DNA of 64,000 nt from GWC2-45-44 sp041661665 (lineage in GTDB: Bacteria; Planctomycetota; Phycisphaerae; Sedimentisphaerales; UBA12454), in assembly GCA_041661665.1 (NCBI GenBank), contig JBAZTW010000001.1, positions 90,544 through 154,543 on the forward strand. The letters are read 5' to 3'. The position numbers and the translations under genes are program-made. The notes beneath the pieces are model-generated. The model was given only the letters and a program-made list of their open reading frames with translations, was not told the DNA's origin and did no database searches. This document shows, one piece after another, positions 41,013 to 51,571 of the stretch. Within the stretch, counting starts at the first letter, position 1. Every line of letters starts with the position of its first letter.

Positions 41013-42986
41013 ATGCGTATTGATATGTTCAAAATCGCGTTCATAAGTGTATGCTTTTTTATCACAGCGCAAAACTATGCTGTTGCAGCAAGCAATACGA
41101 ACAGCGATACTGTTACCATTTCCTCAATTAGTCTGCCTGAACATAGCGATAAAACGCTCCAATTTGCCGCAGGCGAATTGTCTAAGTATTTTAATTTAAT
41201 GACGCAGCGTGAGTATCCAATTAAGGATTCGAATGGTGGTGCGGATAATTCAGCGCTGCTGAAAATCGATAAAAATCTTCAACACGATGGCTACAACATT
41301 TTTCAGGATGGCAGTTCTGTTTGTATAACGGGAGGCAGTTCTCGCGGCTGCCTTTATGGCGCATATACTTTATTGCAGAAATTAGGGTGCAGTTTTCCGC
41401 TGCCCGGCAAAGACAACGAGGTAATTCCCACAGTAGAAAAAATCAGATGGAATTCGCTGCCGATACAATCTGAGCCTGCCATAAAACATCGCGGTCTAAT
41501 GCTTGCCATCTCCACTTACACGGACGATATTCTGGAAACGATAGATTTTATGGCCAAAAATCGATTTAATTTTATCATTTTTCATGGTGGGAGAGTGCCT
41601 GATGAGTTTGTTCCAAAATTGAAGGAAACTTTGGAAGTTCGCGATATGGGTTTTGAATGGGGCGGTCATTTCCTTCCCGGTTATTTGCCCAGGAATTTAT
41701 TTAAAGAGCATCCCGAATACTTTCGTATGGAAAACGGCAAGCGTACAGATGCGCTCAATATGTGTCCTTCCAGTCCCGAAGCCGCAGAAATTATTGCAAA
41801 AAATTCGCCGAAAGATTGGGCTAATATCAGGGACATCTCGCGTTTTGAAATGCTTCACAACTGGCCCGACGATTTGTTTGACGGCGGCTGGTGCTCATGC
41901 GATAAATGCAAAAATTTATCCTTTTCTGACCAATCGCTTAAGATAGTTAATGAAGTGGCCAAACGCTTGCCATTAAAAAGTGAAACGTCTATGGCTCATG
42001 GTTCGTATCACGCTACGCTTGGGTGTCCCACGACAATCAGGCCGAATCATAATGTCAGATTGTTTTTTGCGCCTCGTGAACGGTGTTATCATCATAACAT
42101 TACCGGCTGCGAGACAAATAGAAGATATTACGATTTTCTCAGAAAACAGATTAACTGGTTTCCCAACGACCCTGAAGTAATGGAGTATTATAACGATTGT
42201 GTGCTGTTCAGGCAGTTGCCGATGCCGTTGTATTCTGTAATTGGAGATGACGTGAAGCTCTACAGAGAGCTGGGAATAAACAGAATTACATCTTTGACGT
42301 TTCAGACGTATAGCGAATGGGCTTATGGGCCTAATTACTATGTACTGGGCAAATCGCTTTGGAGAGGGCAGGGCGACAAGGATGATATAAAAGAATACTT
42401 AAACGCGGTATATGGCCCATCTGCGGAAACGATGAAAGAATACTTTGATTTACTTTTTGAATTATGCTCTACGGCGATGGAAACGTGTGAATACAAAGGT
42501 TTTGCTGATTTAAGATGGCCGACGCTGGAGAATTTCACCGTTAAACACATTGCGCAATTGGCCCCTCTGGTAACAGATGAGAATCTTGACAAGCTTCAAA
42601 GCCTGATTAACGCGGCATTTTCCGGCGCTAAAGAGCCTTACCGAGCAAGAATCGCAAATCAACTCATACTTTATAAAATCGCCCGTTTGGACACATCTGC
42701 CATCTACAATACTATGCTCACGCTGTATTTGGATAATAAGGGAGTAAAATCAGATGCGGAAAGACTGTACATCATTGCTATCGCCAGGCAGGCGGCGGAA
42801 AATATCGATGAGGCTGCGGCAATTCTGCTCAGTGCTCCGGCCGAATTTCGCGGACCAACTGTGTTTAAGAATGGCGGAATGATTGCCGAGCGGTTTGGAT
42901 ATAAATCTATTCTGCTTCCTCGAGAAAAAAAATACATTCAGGAATTGCAGGACCCCAATCTTAAAAATGTAGTTGGACAACCGTGA
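41013..42986 (+). CDS. Secreted DUF4838 / alpha-glucuronidase-like protein
   Basis: The 657-residue exported protein has a signal peptide (residues 1-26), an N-terminal domain like that of alpha-glucuronidases (FAAGELSKYFNLMT and TGGSSRGCLYGAYTLLQKLG, the substrate-binding lid in GH67 relatives), and a barrel domain with the DUF4838 pattern (WCSCDKC, a Cys pair typical of this family). The substrate is unknown; relatives occur in polysaccharide-degradation loci. AGGAG lies 10 bases before the ATG. Together with the GH2 and six-hairpin proteins it suggests breakdown of an acidic or rhamnose-containing polysaccharide. Confidence 0.8.
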   Translation: MRIDMFKIAFISVCFFITAQNYAVAASNTNSDTVTISSISLPEHSDKTLQFAAGELSKYFNLMTQREYPIKDSNGGADNSALLKIDKNLQHDGYNIFQDGSSVCITGGSSRGCLYGAYTLLQKLGCSFPLPGKDNEVIPTVEKIRWNSLPIQSEPAIKHRGLMLAISTYTDDILETIDFMAKNRFNFIIFHGGRVPDEFVPKLKETLEVRDMGFEWGGHFLPGYLPRNLFKEHPEYFRMENGKRTDALNMCPSSPEAAEIIAKNSPKDWANIRDISRFEMLHNWPDDLFDGGWCSCDKCKNLSFSDQSLKIVNEVAKRLPLKSETSMAHGSYHATLGCPTTIRPNHNVRLFFAPRERCYHHNITGCETNRRYYDFLRKQINWFPNDPEVMEYYNDCVLFRQLPMPLYSVIGDDVKLYRELGINRITSLTFQTYSEWAYGPNYYVLGKSLWRGQGDKDDIKEYLNAVYGPSAETMKEYFDLLFELCSTAMETCEYKGFADLRWPTLENFTVKHIAQLAPLVTDENLDKLQSLINAAFSGAKEPYRARIANQLILYKIARLDTSAIYNTMLTLYLDNKGVKSDAERLYIIAIARQAAENIDEAAAILLSAPAEFRGPTVFKNGGMIAERFGYKSILLPREKKYIQELQDPNLKNVVGQP

Positions 42987-43142
42987 CAAAAATTACAGGT
43001 GTGTAAAAAATGTATCTTGGCGGCAGGTTTATGCATAATGTTCGTAAAAATTAGAAAGGATTCATTTCCGGAACGTTCAGTTTGGCGGTGTGTCGTTGGT
43101 ATTATGCAATTTCTTCTTTTGGTATGTGCCAAATATTTTCCA

Positions 43143-43359
43143 GACAAGCCAGCCTGGTAATAGTATGGAGAGTTTTTTCGGGAGTTTTAAAACCGAATGG
43201 ATGGCGGGTAAAAAATATATGAGTTTTGAGGATGCGAAAAAAGATATTTTCAAATACGTTGAAATGGTTTATAATCGTAAACGCAGATATGCTTCGTTAA
43301 GCTATGTCAGCCTTGCGGAATATGAGAAATTGAGCGAAAATGAACGGAAACAGGTATAA
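43143..43359 (+). pseudogene. IS3-family transposase remnant (OrfB C-terminus)
   Basis: Residues TSQPGN then SMESFFGSFKTEW, and a tail with VYNRKRRYASLSYVSLAEYE, match the C-terminal end of IS3 OrfB integrases. The Glu in MESFF is the last residue of the DDE triad. The usual PYDNA between SQPGN and MESFF is missing, and the rest of the transposase and the ends are absent. It lies between the DUF4838 and GH2 genes. The gap around it (42987-43433) holds nothing else. Confidence 0.8.
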
Positions 43360-43433
43360 TTTAATCACCGAGTGTCCGTCATTCGTTTGGCGCTGCAGAT
43401 TATTTTTTTTCTGTTTTTTGGGAGATGCATGTT

Positions 43434-46400
43434 ATGAAAATGTTGGTAGTTGTTTTTTTTTGGCTGTCAAATATATGTGTGCTTGCAGGCTCAGCCTCCG
43501 CTTCAGATATTAAAGCTAACCGCTGGTTAGTTCAAAAACCAGGTGTTCTGACAGTTCTGTCCGATACCATACGGGTCAAGGATCGTCCTGCAGTACTTAA
43601 GGATTTCAAAGGGGATAATTACCGGCTTTCCTTTCGTGCCCGCTGTTTGGATGGGGGCGAGAATGGTCAGATATGGTTTTCAACGCATTATTATGACGAA
43701 TTTTATCGTTATGCTATAGCGTTGAGAAACGGGTTGCTTGATGATTTATTCATACTTAGATATCGGGAAACGAATTTCCCGGACACAACCGTCAATATTG
43801 CCAACTGTTATCCAATAGGATTTAACCCTGACACCTCAAAGTGGATTAATTTCCGGGTCGAAGTGCGTGGCGGGCATATTACTGTCTGGGCGGGTAATAG
43901 TAAATATCCTCAACTGGATTACCGTGATCCGACTCCGATTGAGGCTGGAGGTGTGGCACTGGGCGGCAGTTGGCACACCTGTGAGTTTGCTGATGTAAAA
44001 ATCGAAAAGCTCGATTCGGATACACAACCAAAAGGTCTATTTTCCCAAAATGCAATCTTAATCTCCTGCGGTGCAGCCGATCAGCCTGTTCCGTCAGGAT
44101 ATGAACGGTCGTCCGGCGAAAAATATGCGGAAGGTAAATCGTTTGGCTGGAGCAGAAAGCTTTCTTCCGTCCGGTCAACTAAAATTTCAGACAAACTGCT
44201 TCGCGGTGCTATTTTCGTAAATACTAACGAGCCGAATGCATCGCTTCGAGTTCCTGTAAAAAATGGGGACTATTATGTAACAGCTGGTGGCGGGGATGCT
44301 GAAGCTTATTGTCAGTGGCGGCTGGATGTGGAAAATGTTCGCTTGGCAGACGTTCGCCTGGTACCTATGGAATTTATCAATGAGTCTGTAAGGGTCACGG
44401 TAAGCGATGGTTTTTGTGATATAACACTTCTCTCAATATCGGACAAGCCGATAGGCATAGTGAACCCTCTTAACTATGTTGTTATTGAGCCATGGAACGA
44501 AGTGGCCGGGCGGTTGCTCGACAGGAAACGTCTTCGGGCACAACAGCGAGCCGAATATCGACCTCGTCTGGTCGATGTGCCTGCAAAAGGTCGAAGCTGT
44601 ATTTCAATGGATGGTAACTGGCTATTTATGCCGGAGCAGGAGGCAGGCATAAAACCGGAGTCGCCGGCGGTGAATGATAAAGACTGGCATGTTGCGAAAG
44701 TACCATCTTTCTGGAATCCAACCGGATGGTGGATATACACCGGCGAACGCAGGACAGGCGAGAGTTATACAAAGATGGAACTGGAACGGGTCAATTCACA
44801 GACTTTCAACTGGAAGACTCGGACTGCCTGGTATCGGCAGTGGATTATTTTAGATGATGGTCCAGAGCCTCAACGTCGGTATATGTTACATTTTCAAGCT
44901 GTTGCTTCTATGGCCGATGTTTTTTGTAATGGAGAAAAAGTCGGCACACATACAGGTATGTTTGTTCCGTTTGAAGTTGATATTTCAAAACAGCTTAAAA
45001 AAGGTAAAAACTTAATTGCCGTGCATGTAATCGGAGAACCTGGTTCTGGACAGGCCAAGACTGATAAAGTGCTTGAACAGGCAATAAGTATGATCATCAC
45101 ACCTGAGCATGTGGGCTCATTACCACGTGGGATTATCTACTCAACTATACGTGATTTACAAGGGCGACCAACAAATGACCGGCCAAGCGGAATATGGCAG
45201 CCAGTTGAGTTCGTGATAAGTGATGAAGCACGCATTGTTGATTTCTTTTTCAAGCCGCGGATGGATGGTGCGGATATTGATGTTGAAATTGACAATCAGG
45301 GCTCTGATAACTGGAATGGTTCGATTTTGGCAAATATTGCCGGTGTAAATTCGAAAGTTTCAGTTTCAATTGCAGCTAAAAATCAATCGAAAATCAGTTT
45401 GAAAATATATCCGAAAAATTTTAAAATGTGGAGTCCTGGCAATCCGAACCTGTATGAGCTTACCCTTTCTTTACAGACAAATGGTCGGACAGTGGATACG
45501 ATTGTAAAGAAAGTTGGATTCCGGGTTGTTGAGACAAAGGGCGACAAATTTTATCTTAATGGTAAGCCCTATTGGCTTGGCGGCGCAAATTCATGGCCGC
45601 ATGGATTGACTCCGAATGATGCGCCACTGGCAGACAAAGCTATGAAAATCCTTGCCGACAACAACATCCGAATCAACAGAACGCATTCCACGCCCATGAC
45701 CAAGACATGGATTGAGGCGGCTGACCGCAGAGGTGTTGCCATAAGTCTTGAAGGAACTTGGCCTTGGGTTCTTATAGCAGACACGGAAATACCTGACAAG
45801 GCTTTATGGAATTTCTGGGTAGAAGAGATGAAAGATCTCGTACGCGACCTGCGTAATAATCCATCGATTTTTGTTTGGACTGTCGCCAATGAGAACCATA
45901 TTGACTGGGACAAAGATAATAACCGTCGTCTGAAAAAATGGCAGATGTGGAACGAGTTGATGCGCGAGATTCGTAAAATTGATCCGACCCGCCCGATAGT
46001 TGCCTATTCAGGGTATGAACGTTCTGATGGTCGTCATGCGAAAATCAGCGACTCGACAGATCCGAGAGACTATTTCGTCAACTTCATCCAGAAAAACAAT
46101 ATTTGGGACGGTAATTTTACTGATGAGCACAGATACATAGGGCATTATGGGCCAAGTATTTTGAGTTACCAATATAATTCACCGAGTGGCAATGTAGGAA
46201 TGGGTTTGCCAGTCTGGTCGCAGGAGGCGTCAACTGGCTATCCTAATAATGATACCGGGCACCTTGAGCGAAAGTATATTAAGGAGTATGTGCCGCAGGC
46301 ATGGGTTGGAGATGATGCATATGATCATCGTGATCCCTCAGCTTATCTTGCGAATGTGGCTTTTATGACAAAGGAGTGGATGGAGAAGGTGCGGCGAGAT

Positions 46401-47483
46401 CGCAACACCGCAGGTTGGCAGATGTTCTGTTCCGGCAATTGGTTTCGACATCCTTACGTTCTAAATGAAATCGAACCATACCCGGCTTTGGATGCCGCAC
46501 GTATTGCACTGCAGCCGGTTTTGCCTTCGCTTGATCTGCGTGATCGCCACTATATTGCGGGCCAGAATATTGTCGGAACGCTGTATGTGGTGAATGACTC
46601 CGGTGATGCGCGTAACTTGAAACAACTGCATTGCCGAATTGAAATTGTTTCAGGTACCGGTAAGGTTCTGGCCGATGAGTCTGTTGAAGTGGCAGATTGT
46701 CCCTATTTCGGTAGTGCCAAAACATCCGTGAAGCTCAAAATACCCGAACAGTTGCCCTGTGATTATGGTGTTTATAAACTGAAAGTCGCGCTTAGCGAAA
46801 ACGGACGGCAGATATCTGATAACAATTACGATATTGTGCTGGGAACTGAAGCCTGGTCGCGAGGGTCTTCTAAAACTTGCAAAGTGGGAGCTACGGGGCT
46901 TAATGAACAGCAGAATAAAGTTTTAACTGCTCTTGGGATTCAAATTGTTAGCCAGAATCCTGAATCGCAAAAGGTCTGGATATGGGCAGACAAAAAGGTG
47001 CCGGACCACAATAGTATTGACGGACGCAAGTTACTCGATTTTGCCGAAGCTGGCGGCACGGTCGTTCTGCTCGAAACCGGAGCTGCGCAACAGTTATTGC
47101 CAGAATTTATTTTGCCCAAGCCAGAATCAGAACACCTTTTTCCTGAATATGTGGAGATGCGAAATATTGAGCATCCGGCATTTGCAGGGCTTGGTCAGCA
47201 CGACTTAAAATGGTGGAACGGCCAAGGTGATAGACCGGAAGTCTGCAAAATGGTTTATTCAATCGACGTAGCGAATCCAGCCATATCTGCCCCGACACGC
47301 TACATTGAACCTCACATTGGCCAAAATAACTGGATGCGCAAGTATCGTGCTCCGTTTTTCGAAGTCAAACTCGGCAACGGTCGGGTTATTGTGTGCGAGA
47401 TGTGCGTTTCAGTAGGAACAACGGATCCAATTGCACGGCGTTTCGCTGCCAACCTGCTCGCTTGGTTAACTGAAAAGCGTTGA
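43434..47483 (+). CDS. Secreted glycoside hydrolase family 2 protein, very large
   Basis: The 1349-residue exported enzyme has a signal peptide. A laminin-G or concanavalin-like domain (residues 30-200) comes first, then a second carbohydrate-binding part, and a GH2 core with sugar-binding and immunoglobulin-like domains from about residue 390. The TIM barrel has the acid/base in VANENHID near residue 820 and a candidate nucleophile Glu in WSQEAS near residue 931. A further C-terminal domain of about 300 residues follows. GGGAG nine bases before 43434 decides the start. GH2 covers galactosidases, mannosidases and glucuronidases, and the substrate cannot be chosen here. Confidence 0.85.
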   Translation: MKMLVVVFFWLSNICVLAGSASASDIKANRWLVQKPGVLTVLSDTIRVKDRPAVLKDFKGDNYRLSFRARCLDGGENGQIWFSTHYYDEFYRYAIALRNGLLDDLFILRYRETNFPDTTVNIANCYPIGFNPDTSKWINFRVEVRGGHITVWAGNSKYPQLDYRDPTPIEAGGVALGGSWHTCEFADVKIEKLDSDTQPKGLFSQNAILISCGAADQPVPSGYERSSGEKYAEGKSFGWSRKLSSVRSTKISDKLLRGAIFVNTNEPNASLRVPVKNGDYYVTAGGGDAEAYCQWRLDVENVRLADVRLVPMEFINESVRVTVSDGFCDITLLSISDKPIGIVNPLNYVVIEPWNEVAGRLLDRKRLRAQQRAEYRPRLVDVPAKGRSCISMDGNWLFMPEQEAGIKPESPAVNDKDWHVAKVPSFWNPTGWWIYTGERRTGESYTKMELERVNSQTFNWKTRTAWYRQWIILDDGPEPQRRYMLHFQAVASMADVFCNGEKVGTHTGMFVPFEVDISKQLKKGKNLIAVHVIGEPGSGQAKTDKVLEQAISMIITPEHVGSLPRGIIYSTIRDLQGRPTNDRPSGIWQPVEFVISDEARIVDFFFKPRMDGADIDVEIDNQGSDNWNGSILANIAGVNSKVSVSIAAKNQSKISLKIYPKNFKMWSPGNPNLYELTLSLQTNGRTVDTIVKKVGFRVVETKGDKFYLNGKPYWLGGANSWPHGLTPNDAPLADKAMKILADNNIRINRTHSTPMTKTWIEAADRRGVAISLEGTWPWVLIADTEIPDKALWNFWVEEMKDLVRDLRNNPSIFVWTVANENHIDWDKDNNRRLKKWQMWNELMREIRKIDPTRPIVAYSGYERSDGRHAKISDSTDPRDYFVNFIQKNNIWDGNFTDEHRYIGHYGPSILSYQYNSPSGNVGMGLPVWSQEASTGYPNNDTGHLERKYIKEYVPQAWVGDDAYDHRDPSAYLANVAFMTKEWMEKVRRDRNTAGWQMFCSGNWFRHPYVLNEIEPYPALDAARIALQPVLPSLDLRDRHYIAGQNIVGTLYVVNDSGDARNLKQLHCRIEIVSGTGKVLADESVEVADCPYFGSAKTSVKLKIPEQLPCDYGVYKLKVALSENGRQISDNNYDIVLGTEAWSRGSSKTCKVGATGLNEQQNKVLTALGIQIVSQNPESQKVWIWADKKVPDHNSIDGRKLLDFAEAGGTVVLLETGAAQQLLPEFILPKPESEHLFPEYVEMRNIEHPAFAGLGQHDLKWWNGQGDRPEVCKMVYSIDVANPAISAPTRYIEPHIGQNNWMRKYRAPFFEVKLGNGRVIVCEMCVSVGTTDPIARRFAANLLAWLTEKR

Positions 47484-47956
47484 AGACAAAAATCTTTAGT
47501 CTACTGATAATTTATTTTTGGATAATAAATAGTTATAGAGCTAACAGGAATCTGTTAGCCGTGTGTTTCGTATTAGGAGTGTATACGATTGCGGAATGAA
47601 TGTTTTGCTTGAGGGTCAGGCAAAATGGTTCAAGGGAGTACCATTGCAAGATTCTATGGGACAACTGCTGCCGGGTTGTTTTCTACATGCCAAGTTGCGT
47701 CCTAATGGAGTGCCTTGCCGCAGTTATTATCGTTCTCCTGATAAAGAACAGAACTCAAACGCATATGTGTAATAGCGATATTACCACCTAAAAATGGCAG
47801 CGTCACTGGTGAGCATGAGGTGGTGGCCCGTATACGGTTCTCTTGCTGCTGGCTGGGTCGCGTTTCTGCCGGCACTGTATGCATTGGACGACAATGGTGA
47901 TCGCATCAGGCAGATACTATTGTCTCATGAAAATATTAATTTAGGAGTTGCACGCA
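47484..47956. other. Intergenic region with two decayed-looking short frames
   Basis: About 470 bp. Two plus-strand frames, near 47563-47772 and 47794-47970, have no recognisable product. The second includes AAGWVAFLPALYALDDNGDR. They look like fragments of older genes. The end carries the AGGAG site of the next gene. Confidence 0.4.
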
Positions 47957-50527
47957 ATGAAGAGTGAAAATTTTATAATTAAACCCATTTTGATATGGTG
48001 TCTTGCTTGGCTTTTGGCTCCTTACACAATGAGGGTCACTACCGCATCTACAACCATGGATAATTACTATGCACACAAAGCGGTAACAGATTCGTATGGG
48101 GTAATTGCACCGTGGTACACAGGGCAAAATGGTCAGCTCGATGAGCGGATACGTATAGCTGCAGAGCTTTATAAACGTTACCCATGGGTAGGGACCGACA
48201 AAGCGGTAATGGCGGCGCCGCACGTTGTATATAATACCCACTGGAGCATTTCCGAATCCGGCACGATTACTATTCCGCCGACTGATCCGTGGATGTGTGG
48301 TGATTTGAGTCAGCGAGTGCTGAGCATCATTCAGGGTCTGACGAAGTATTACGCGTATAGCGGCGATCCACTGGCATTTGTATATATTCCACTTACCTGT
48401 GATTATATTCTGGACTATTGTCTGACTGATGCAAATCATCCCTGGCCGAAATTTCCGATAAGTACGCCTATTAAAGGAATAGGGTATAAACGTACCAACG
48501 TTGATGTGCCGAATCAGCTTGATTTGTGCGCATATATGGGAGTTGAAATGCTCAGGGCATATCGGCTTACCGGCACACAGCGATATGCCGACGCAGCCAG
48601 GCATTGGGGCGATGTGATTGCGGAAAAATGTAATTTCAGTAACCCTCAACTGCCGCCGTGGAGTCGGTACACAAACCCGCAATTCATTATGTGGTCAGAT
48701 AAATTGACCGGAACTACCGCTCTCATATCTGAGTTTTTGGATGATTTGATAAGTATAGGCTATACTGGCAAAGACAGGATGATTGTGAAGGCAAGAGACG
48801 CTGGCAGGAACTATGTGATAAACCAGATGCTGCCGAGGTGGACAGACAACGAAGTCTGGGGAAGGCATTACTGGGACGGGGAGGGGGCCGTCATGACAGG
48901 GGGGGTGCCGTGGGTGTGTGAGTATATTATGGACCATACCGACGCATTCGGTAACTGGAAAATCGATGTGCGAAACATCCTCACGCTTATTTTCAACCGC
49001 AACTGCGTTAATCCCGATTCGCAAGGCGAGATGTACAGCGGAGCATGGGCGATTCCGGAGTCATCAAGCTGCTGCGGGACGTCGCTTTCATATAGTCAGT
49101 ATACCTATGCGCCGGCATTTATCAGATACGGCCAACTTGCCAACGATGAACACATGCGGGAGATTGGGCGACGTATGATGCTGATGGCGACATATGACAG
49201 CAAGGAAAACGGCGTCTGCCTTGACGGACTTACAGGGAAGGTGGTTGCAGGCGGCGACTGGCTCAATCTTGCTCAGCCGTGGCCGCTGTGTCAGGCGTTT
49301 AAGGCTATTGCGTGGTGGCCAGAGATATTTGGCGCCAGCCGTGAGAATCATATTGTAAGCAGCACGTCCGTCGTCGACTATGTGGTTTATGAAAAGGGTA
49401 AGATCACCTACTCAATATTTGATGCACCGGAGAAAACGATTGATGTGCTCCGCTTGGCATTTGAACCAAAGTCAATAACCGCTAACGGCACGGCGATGAA
49501 GAACCGCACAGATACGGACGCAAGCGGATACACGGTTAAAAAGCTTGATAATGGCGACTGCATCGTAAAGATTCGACATGACGGTTGCGAGAGCATTGTT
49601 GTTGAAGGTGATGACCCGCAGACAGCGGTTGCCGATGAGGCTATGACGTTCAGCGGCAAGTGGAAAATTGTTGACCACGATGCGATGGGCGGAAAAATGC
49701 ATGTGGCGATAGCGGAAGGTGCAACCATGACTTACTTGTTCAAGGGCAATCAGGTGCGGCTTGTCGGCTGCGTTGACCAGGAAGGCGGATTGGCGGAGGT
49801 GTATATTGACGGTGTGAAACAATTGACGCTGATTGATTGCTTTAGTCCCAAGCTGTTGCATGAGCAGGTGCTGTATTCCAAGAGCGGCCTTGCGAACGAA
49901 AAGCACGAATTGAAGATTGTTGCAAGTGGTAAGGGGAATCTCGTTTCAAAAGGTGATAAGATTTATATACGAGGATTGCAATATTCAGACGCGAGCGGCG
50001 AAACAGGATTTGGAGAAGGCGGTGGGTCGACAAGTACGCAGTGCATGATTTTAGGTTTTACCGGCCGACAGGATTACGTGGGTTCAGACGGTAAAAAGTG
50101 GCAGCCAGGTACGGAATTTGTGATACGTTCGGGCCCCGGCAGTGACTCAGTTGTAAAGTCGTGGTATACGGATCGCAGAAGCGTATATATAGGAAAAACC
50201 CATGATCAGGAGTTGTATCGATACGGAGCACACGGCAAGGAATTCTGGGCAAATGTGACAGTTGGCCCCGGCACGTATTATGTACGGCTGCTTTTTGCAG
50301 ATACTAATATAGAGCAAAAGATGTCTGTGATAATTAACGGCAAGGAGACCGCTAATTGTTTGGATGTACGGCAAGCGGCGGGAGGAGTTTTCAGGGCGAT
50401 GGAACAGGTCTATCCGAATATCGAGCCGCAGAACGGAGCTATAGAGATTCGATTAAAGGGTTGTGAAGACAAGGAGGCAAGCGTTCAGGCTATTGAAGTT
50501 GGTCTATGGGAAAAGAAAAATAAGTAA
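47957..50527 (+). CDS. Secreted six-hairpin-glycosidase-like protein
   Basis: The 856-residue exported protein has a long signal region (MKSENFIIKPILIWCLAWLL). An alpha/alpha-toroid region follows (residues 60-480, with repeated helix pairs such as QLDLCAYMGVEMLRAYRLTG and ESSSCCGTSLSYSQY), and two C-terminal beta-sandwich binding domains, one malectin-like (GTYYVRLLFADTNIEQKMSV). The toroid resembles beta-L-arabinofuranosidase and rhamnosidase clans without naming a family. GGAG and the ATG at 47957 are nine bases apart; an earlier TTG frame at 47948 is not used. It is just upstream of the DeoR gene and in the same direction as GH2. Confidence 0.75.
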   Translation: MKSENFIIKPILIWCLAWLLAPYTMRVTTASTTMDNYYAHKAVTDSYGVIAPWYTGQNGQLDERIRIAAELYKRYPWVGTDKAVMAAPHVVYNTHWSISESGTITIPPTDPWMCGDLSQRVLSIIQGLTKYYAYSGDPLAFVYIPLTCDYILDYCLTDANHPWPKFPISTPIKGIGYKRTNVDVPNQLDLCAYMGVEMLRAYRLTGTQRYADAARHWGDVIAEKCNFSNPQLPPWSRYTNPQFIMWSDKLTGTTALISEFLDDLISIGYTGKDRMIVKARDAGRNYVINQMLPRWTDNEVWGRHYWDGEGAVMTGGVPWVCEYIMDHTDAFGNWKIDVRNILTLIFNRNCVNPDSQGEMYSGAWAIPESSSCCGTSLSYSQYTYAPAFIRYGQLANDEHMREIGRRMMLMATYDSKENGVCLDGLTGKVVAGGDWLNLAQPWPLCQAFKAIAWWPEIFGASRENHIVSSTSVVDYVVYEKGKITYSIFDAPEKTIDVLRLAFEPKSITANGTAMKNRTDTDASGYTVKKLDNGDCIVKIRHDGCESIVVEGDDPQTAVADEAMTFSGKWKIVDHDAMGGKMHVAIAEGATMTYLFKGNQVRLVGCVDQEGGLAEVYIDGVKQLTLIDCFSPKLLHEQVLYSKSGLANEKHELKIVASGKGNLVSKGDKIYIRGLQYSDASGETGFGEGGGSTSTQCMILGFTGRQDYVGSDGKKWQPGTEFVIRSGPGSDSVVKSWYTDRRSVYIGKTHDQELYRYGAHGKEFWANVTVGPGTYYVRLLFADTNIEQKMSVIINGKETANCLDVRQAAGGVFRAMEQVYPNIEPQNGAIEIRLKGCEDKEASVQAIEVGLWEKKNK

Positions 50528-50600
50528 GACAATGAGTGTACATTGAATTCTGGTACTCGTAATATTCGCTATGCATTTATGCAGATATTCTTATGTTGGT

Positions 50601-51359
50601 CTAAACGTACATAATCTTAATTTTGTTTTCTATGTTTTTCTGCAATAGATGTGTCGGACATGAGGACTTGTTGGTGATAATAGTGGCAACGGTGCTGAAG
50701 TCGCAAAAATACGCTAAATCTTTGCGGCAGAATTTCGTGTGGTCGGCTACTATATAGATTTTACTTGCCGCTTCGAGCATACGTCTTTCTGTTTCAACGA
50801 CCAATGCGTTGGAATTATAAAAACCTTCTGGAGAAATGCCGGCAACACCAATAAATGCTTTCTGTGCTCGTACATTTTTGAGCATATTTTCGGCATAGGG
50901 ACCAAGATAAACGCCGGTACCTGGATAGAGAGTGCCGCCGGTGCTGATAAGCTGTACATTGGTTGAATCGGCAAAAAGATTAGCAACTGGCAGCGAATTG
51001 GTAATTACCTGCACTTTTCGCTGCTGGAGATGAATGGCGACCTGATATGGAGTTGTGCCTCCATCGATAATGATGGTGTCGCCATCATCAACCATCGCGG
51101 CGGCTTTCCTGCCGATAGCGGCCTTTTCAGACGACATTATGGATTGTCTGTCATTAAAAACGGGCAGGGTGTTTCTCCCGCTGACTATCATAACGCCGCC
51201 ATGCGTGCGTTTGACAAGCCCCTCCTGTTCGAGGCCATCAAGGTCTCGTCGGGCGGTGGAAATACTAACGCCAATGTCCTGCGCCAACTGGTTAAGGCCA
51301 TAAAAAGTGTGCTCGGAGAGCAAGGCCATAATCTGATTTCTTCTTTGGGGACTAAACAT
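50601..51359 (-). CDS. DeoR-family transcriptional regulator
   Basis: The 252-residue repressor opens with a winged-helix domain (RRNQIMALLSEHTFYGLNQLAQ, then STARRDLDGLEQEG) and continues with the DeoR sensor (DGDTIIIDGGTTPYQVA, FIGVAGIS, ADHTKFCRKDL). Such regulators bind sugar phosphates. It is divergent from the rha operon across 212 bp, so it probably controls that operon with a rhamnose-derived ligand. An ATTATG-T-CATAAT palindrome (51374-51386) overlaps its leader and is an operator candidate. Confidence 0.85.
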   Translation of the reverse strand: MFSPQRRNQIMALLSEHTFYGLNQLAQDIGVSISTARRDLDGLEQEGLVKRTHGGVMIVSGRNTLPVFNDRQSIMSSEKAAIGRKAAAMVDDGDTIIIDGGTTPYQVAIHLQQRKVQVITNSLPVANLFADSTNVQLISTGGTLYPGTGVYLGPYAENMLKNVRAQKAFIGVAGISPEGFYNSNALVVETERRMLEAASKIYIVADHTKFCRKDLAYFCDFSTVATIITNKSSCPTHLLQKNIENKIKIMYV

Positions 51360-51373
51360 AATAATCCTTTCAT

Positions 51374-51386
51374 ATTATGTCATAAT
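51374..51386. promoter_or_regulatory. Palindrome, possible DeoR operator
   Basis: The perfect inverted repeat ATTATG-T-CATAAT lies just upstream of the DeoR start. Its position suits autorepression, but the sequence is AT-rich and short. Confidence 0.35.
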
Positions 51387-51507
51387 CTACCAACATATTA
51401 CCATAAAAGAAAGCTAAAATCAAAGAATAAAATAATTGTTAGATAAAAATTTGATATAACACTATATATTAAAAAGAGATATGGTGTTTGGCAGTTTAAG
51501 AAATATC

Positions 51508-51535
51508 TTGACATATTTATTTCATAATTTATAAT
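51508..51535 (+). promoter_or_regulatory. Consensus promoter of the rhamnose operon
   Basis: TTGACA (51508-51513), a 16-base spacer, and a perfect TATAAT (51530-51535). Transcription would begin near 51542, 30 bases before rhaB. Being so close to consensus, it must be held down by a repressor if the operon is inducible. Confidence 0.7.
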
Positions 51536-51571
51536 ACATAAATGGTCAGTTCTCATTTTCTATAGATTTGA

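Noticed and set aside
47563..47970. Two short frames before the six-hairpin protein as real small genes
   Set aside because: They have no ribosome sites, signal peptides or family resemblance. They are listed only as decayed-looking sequence.
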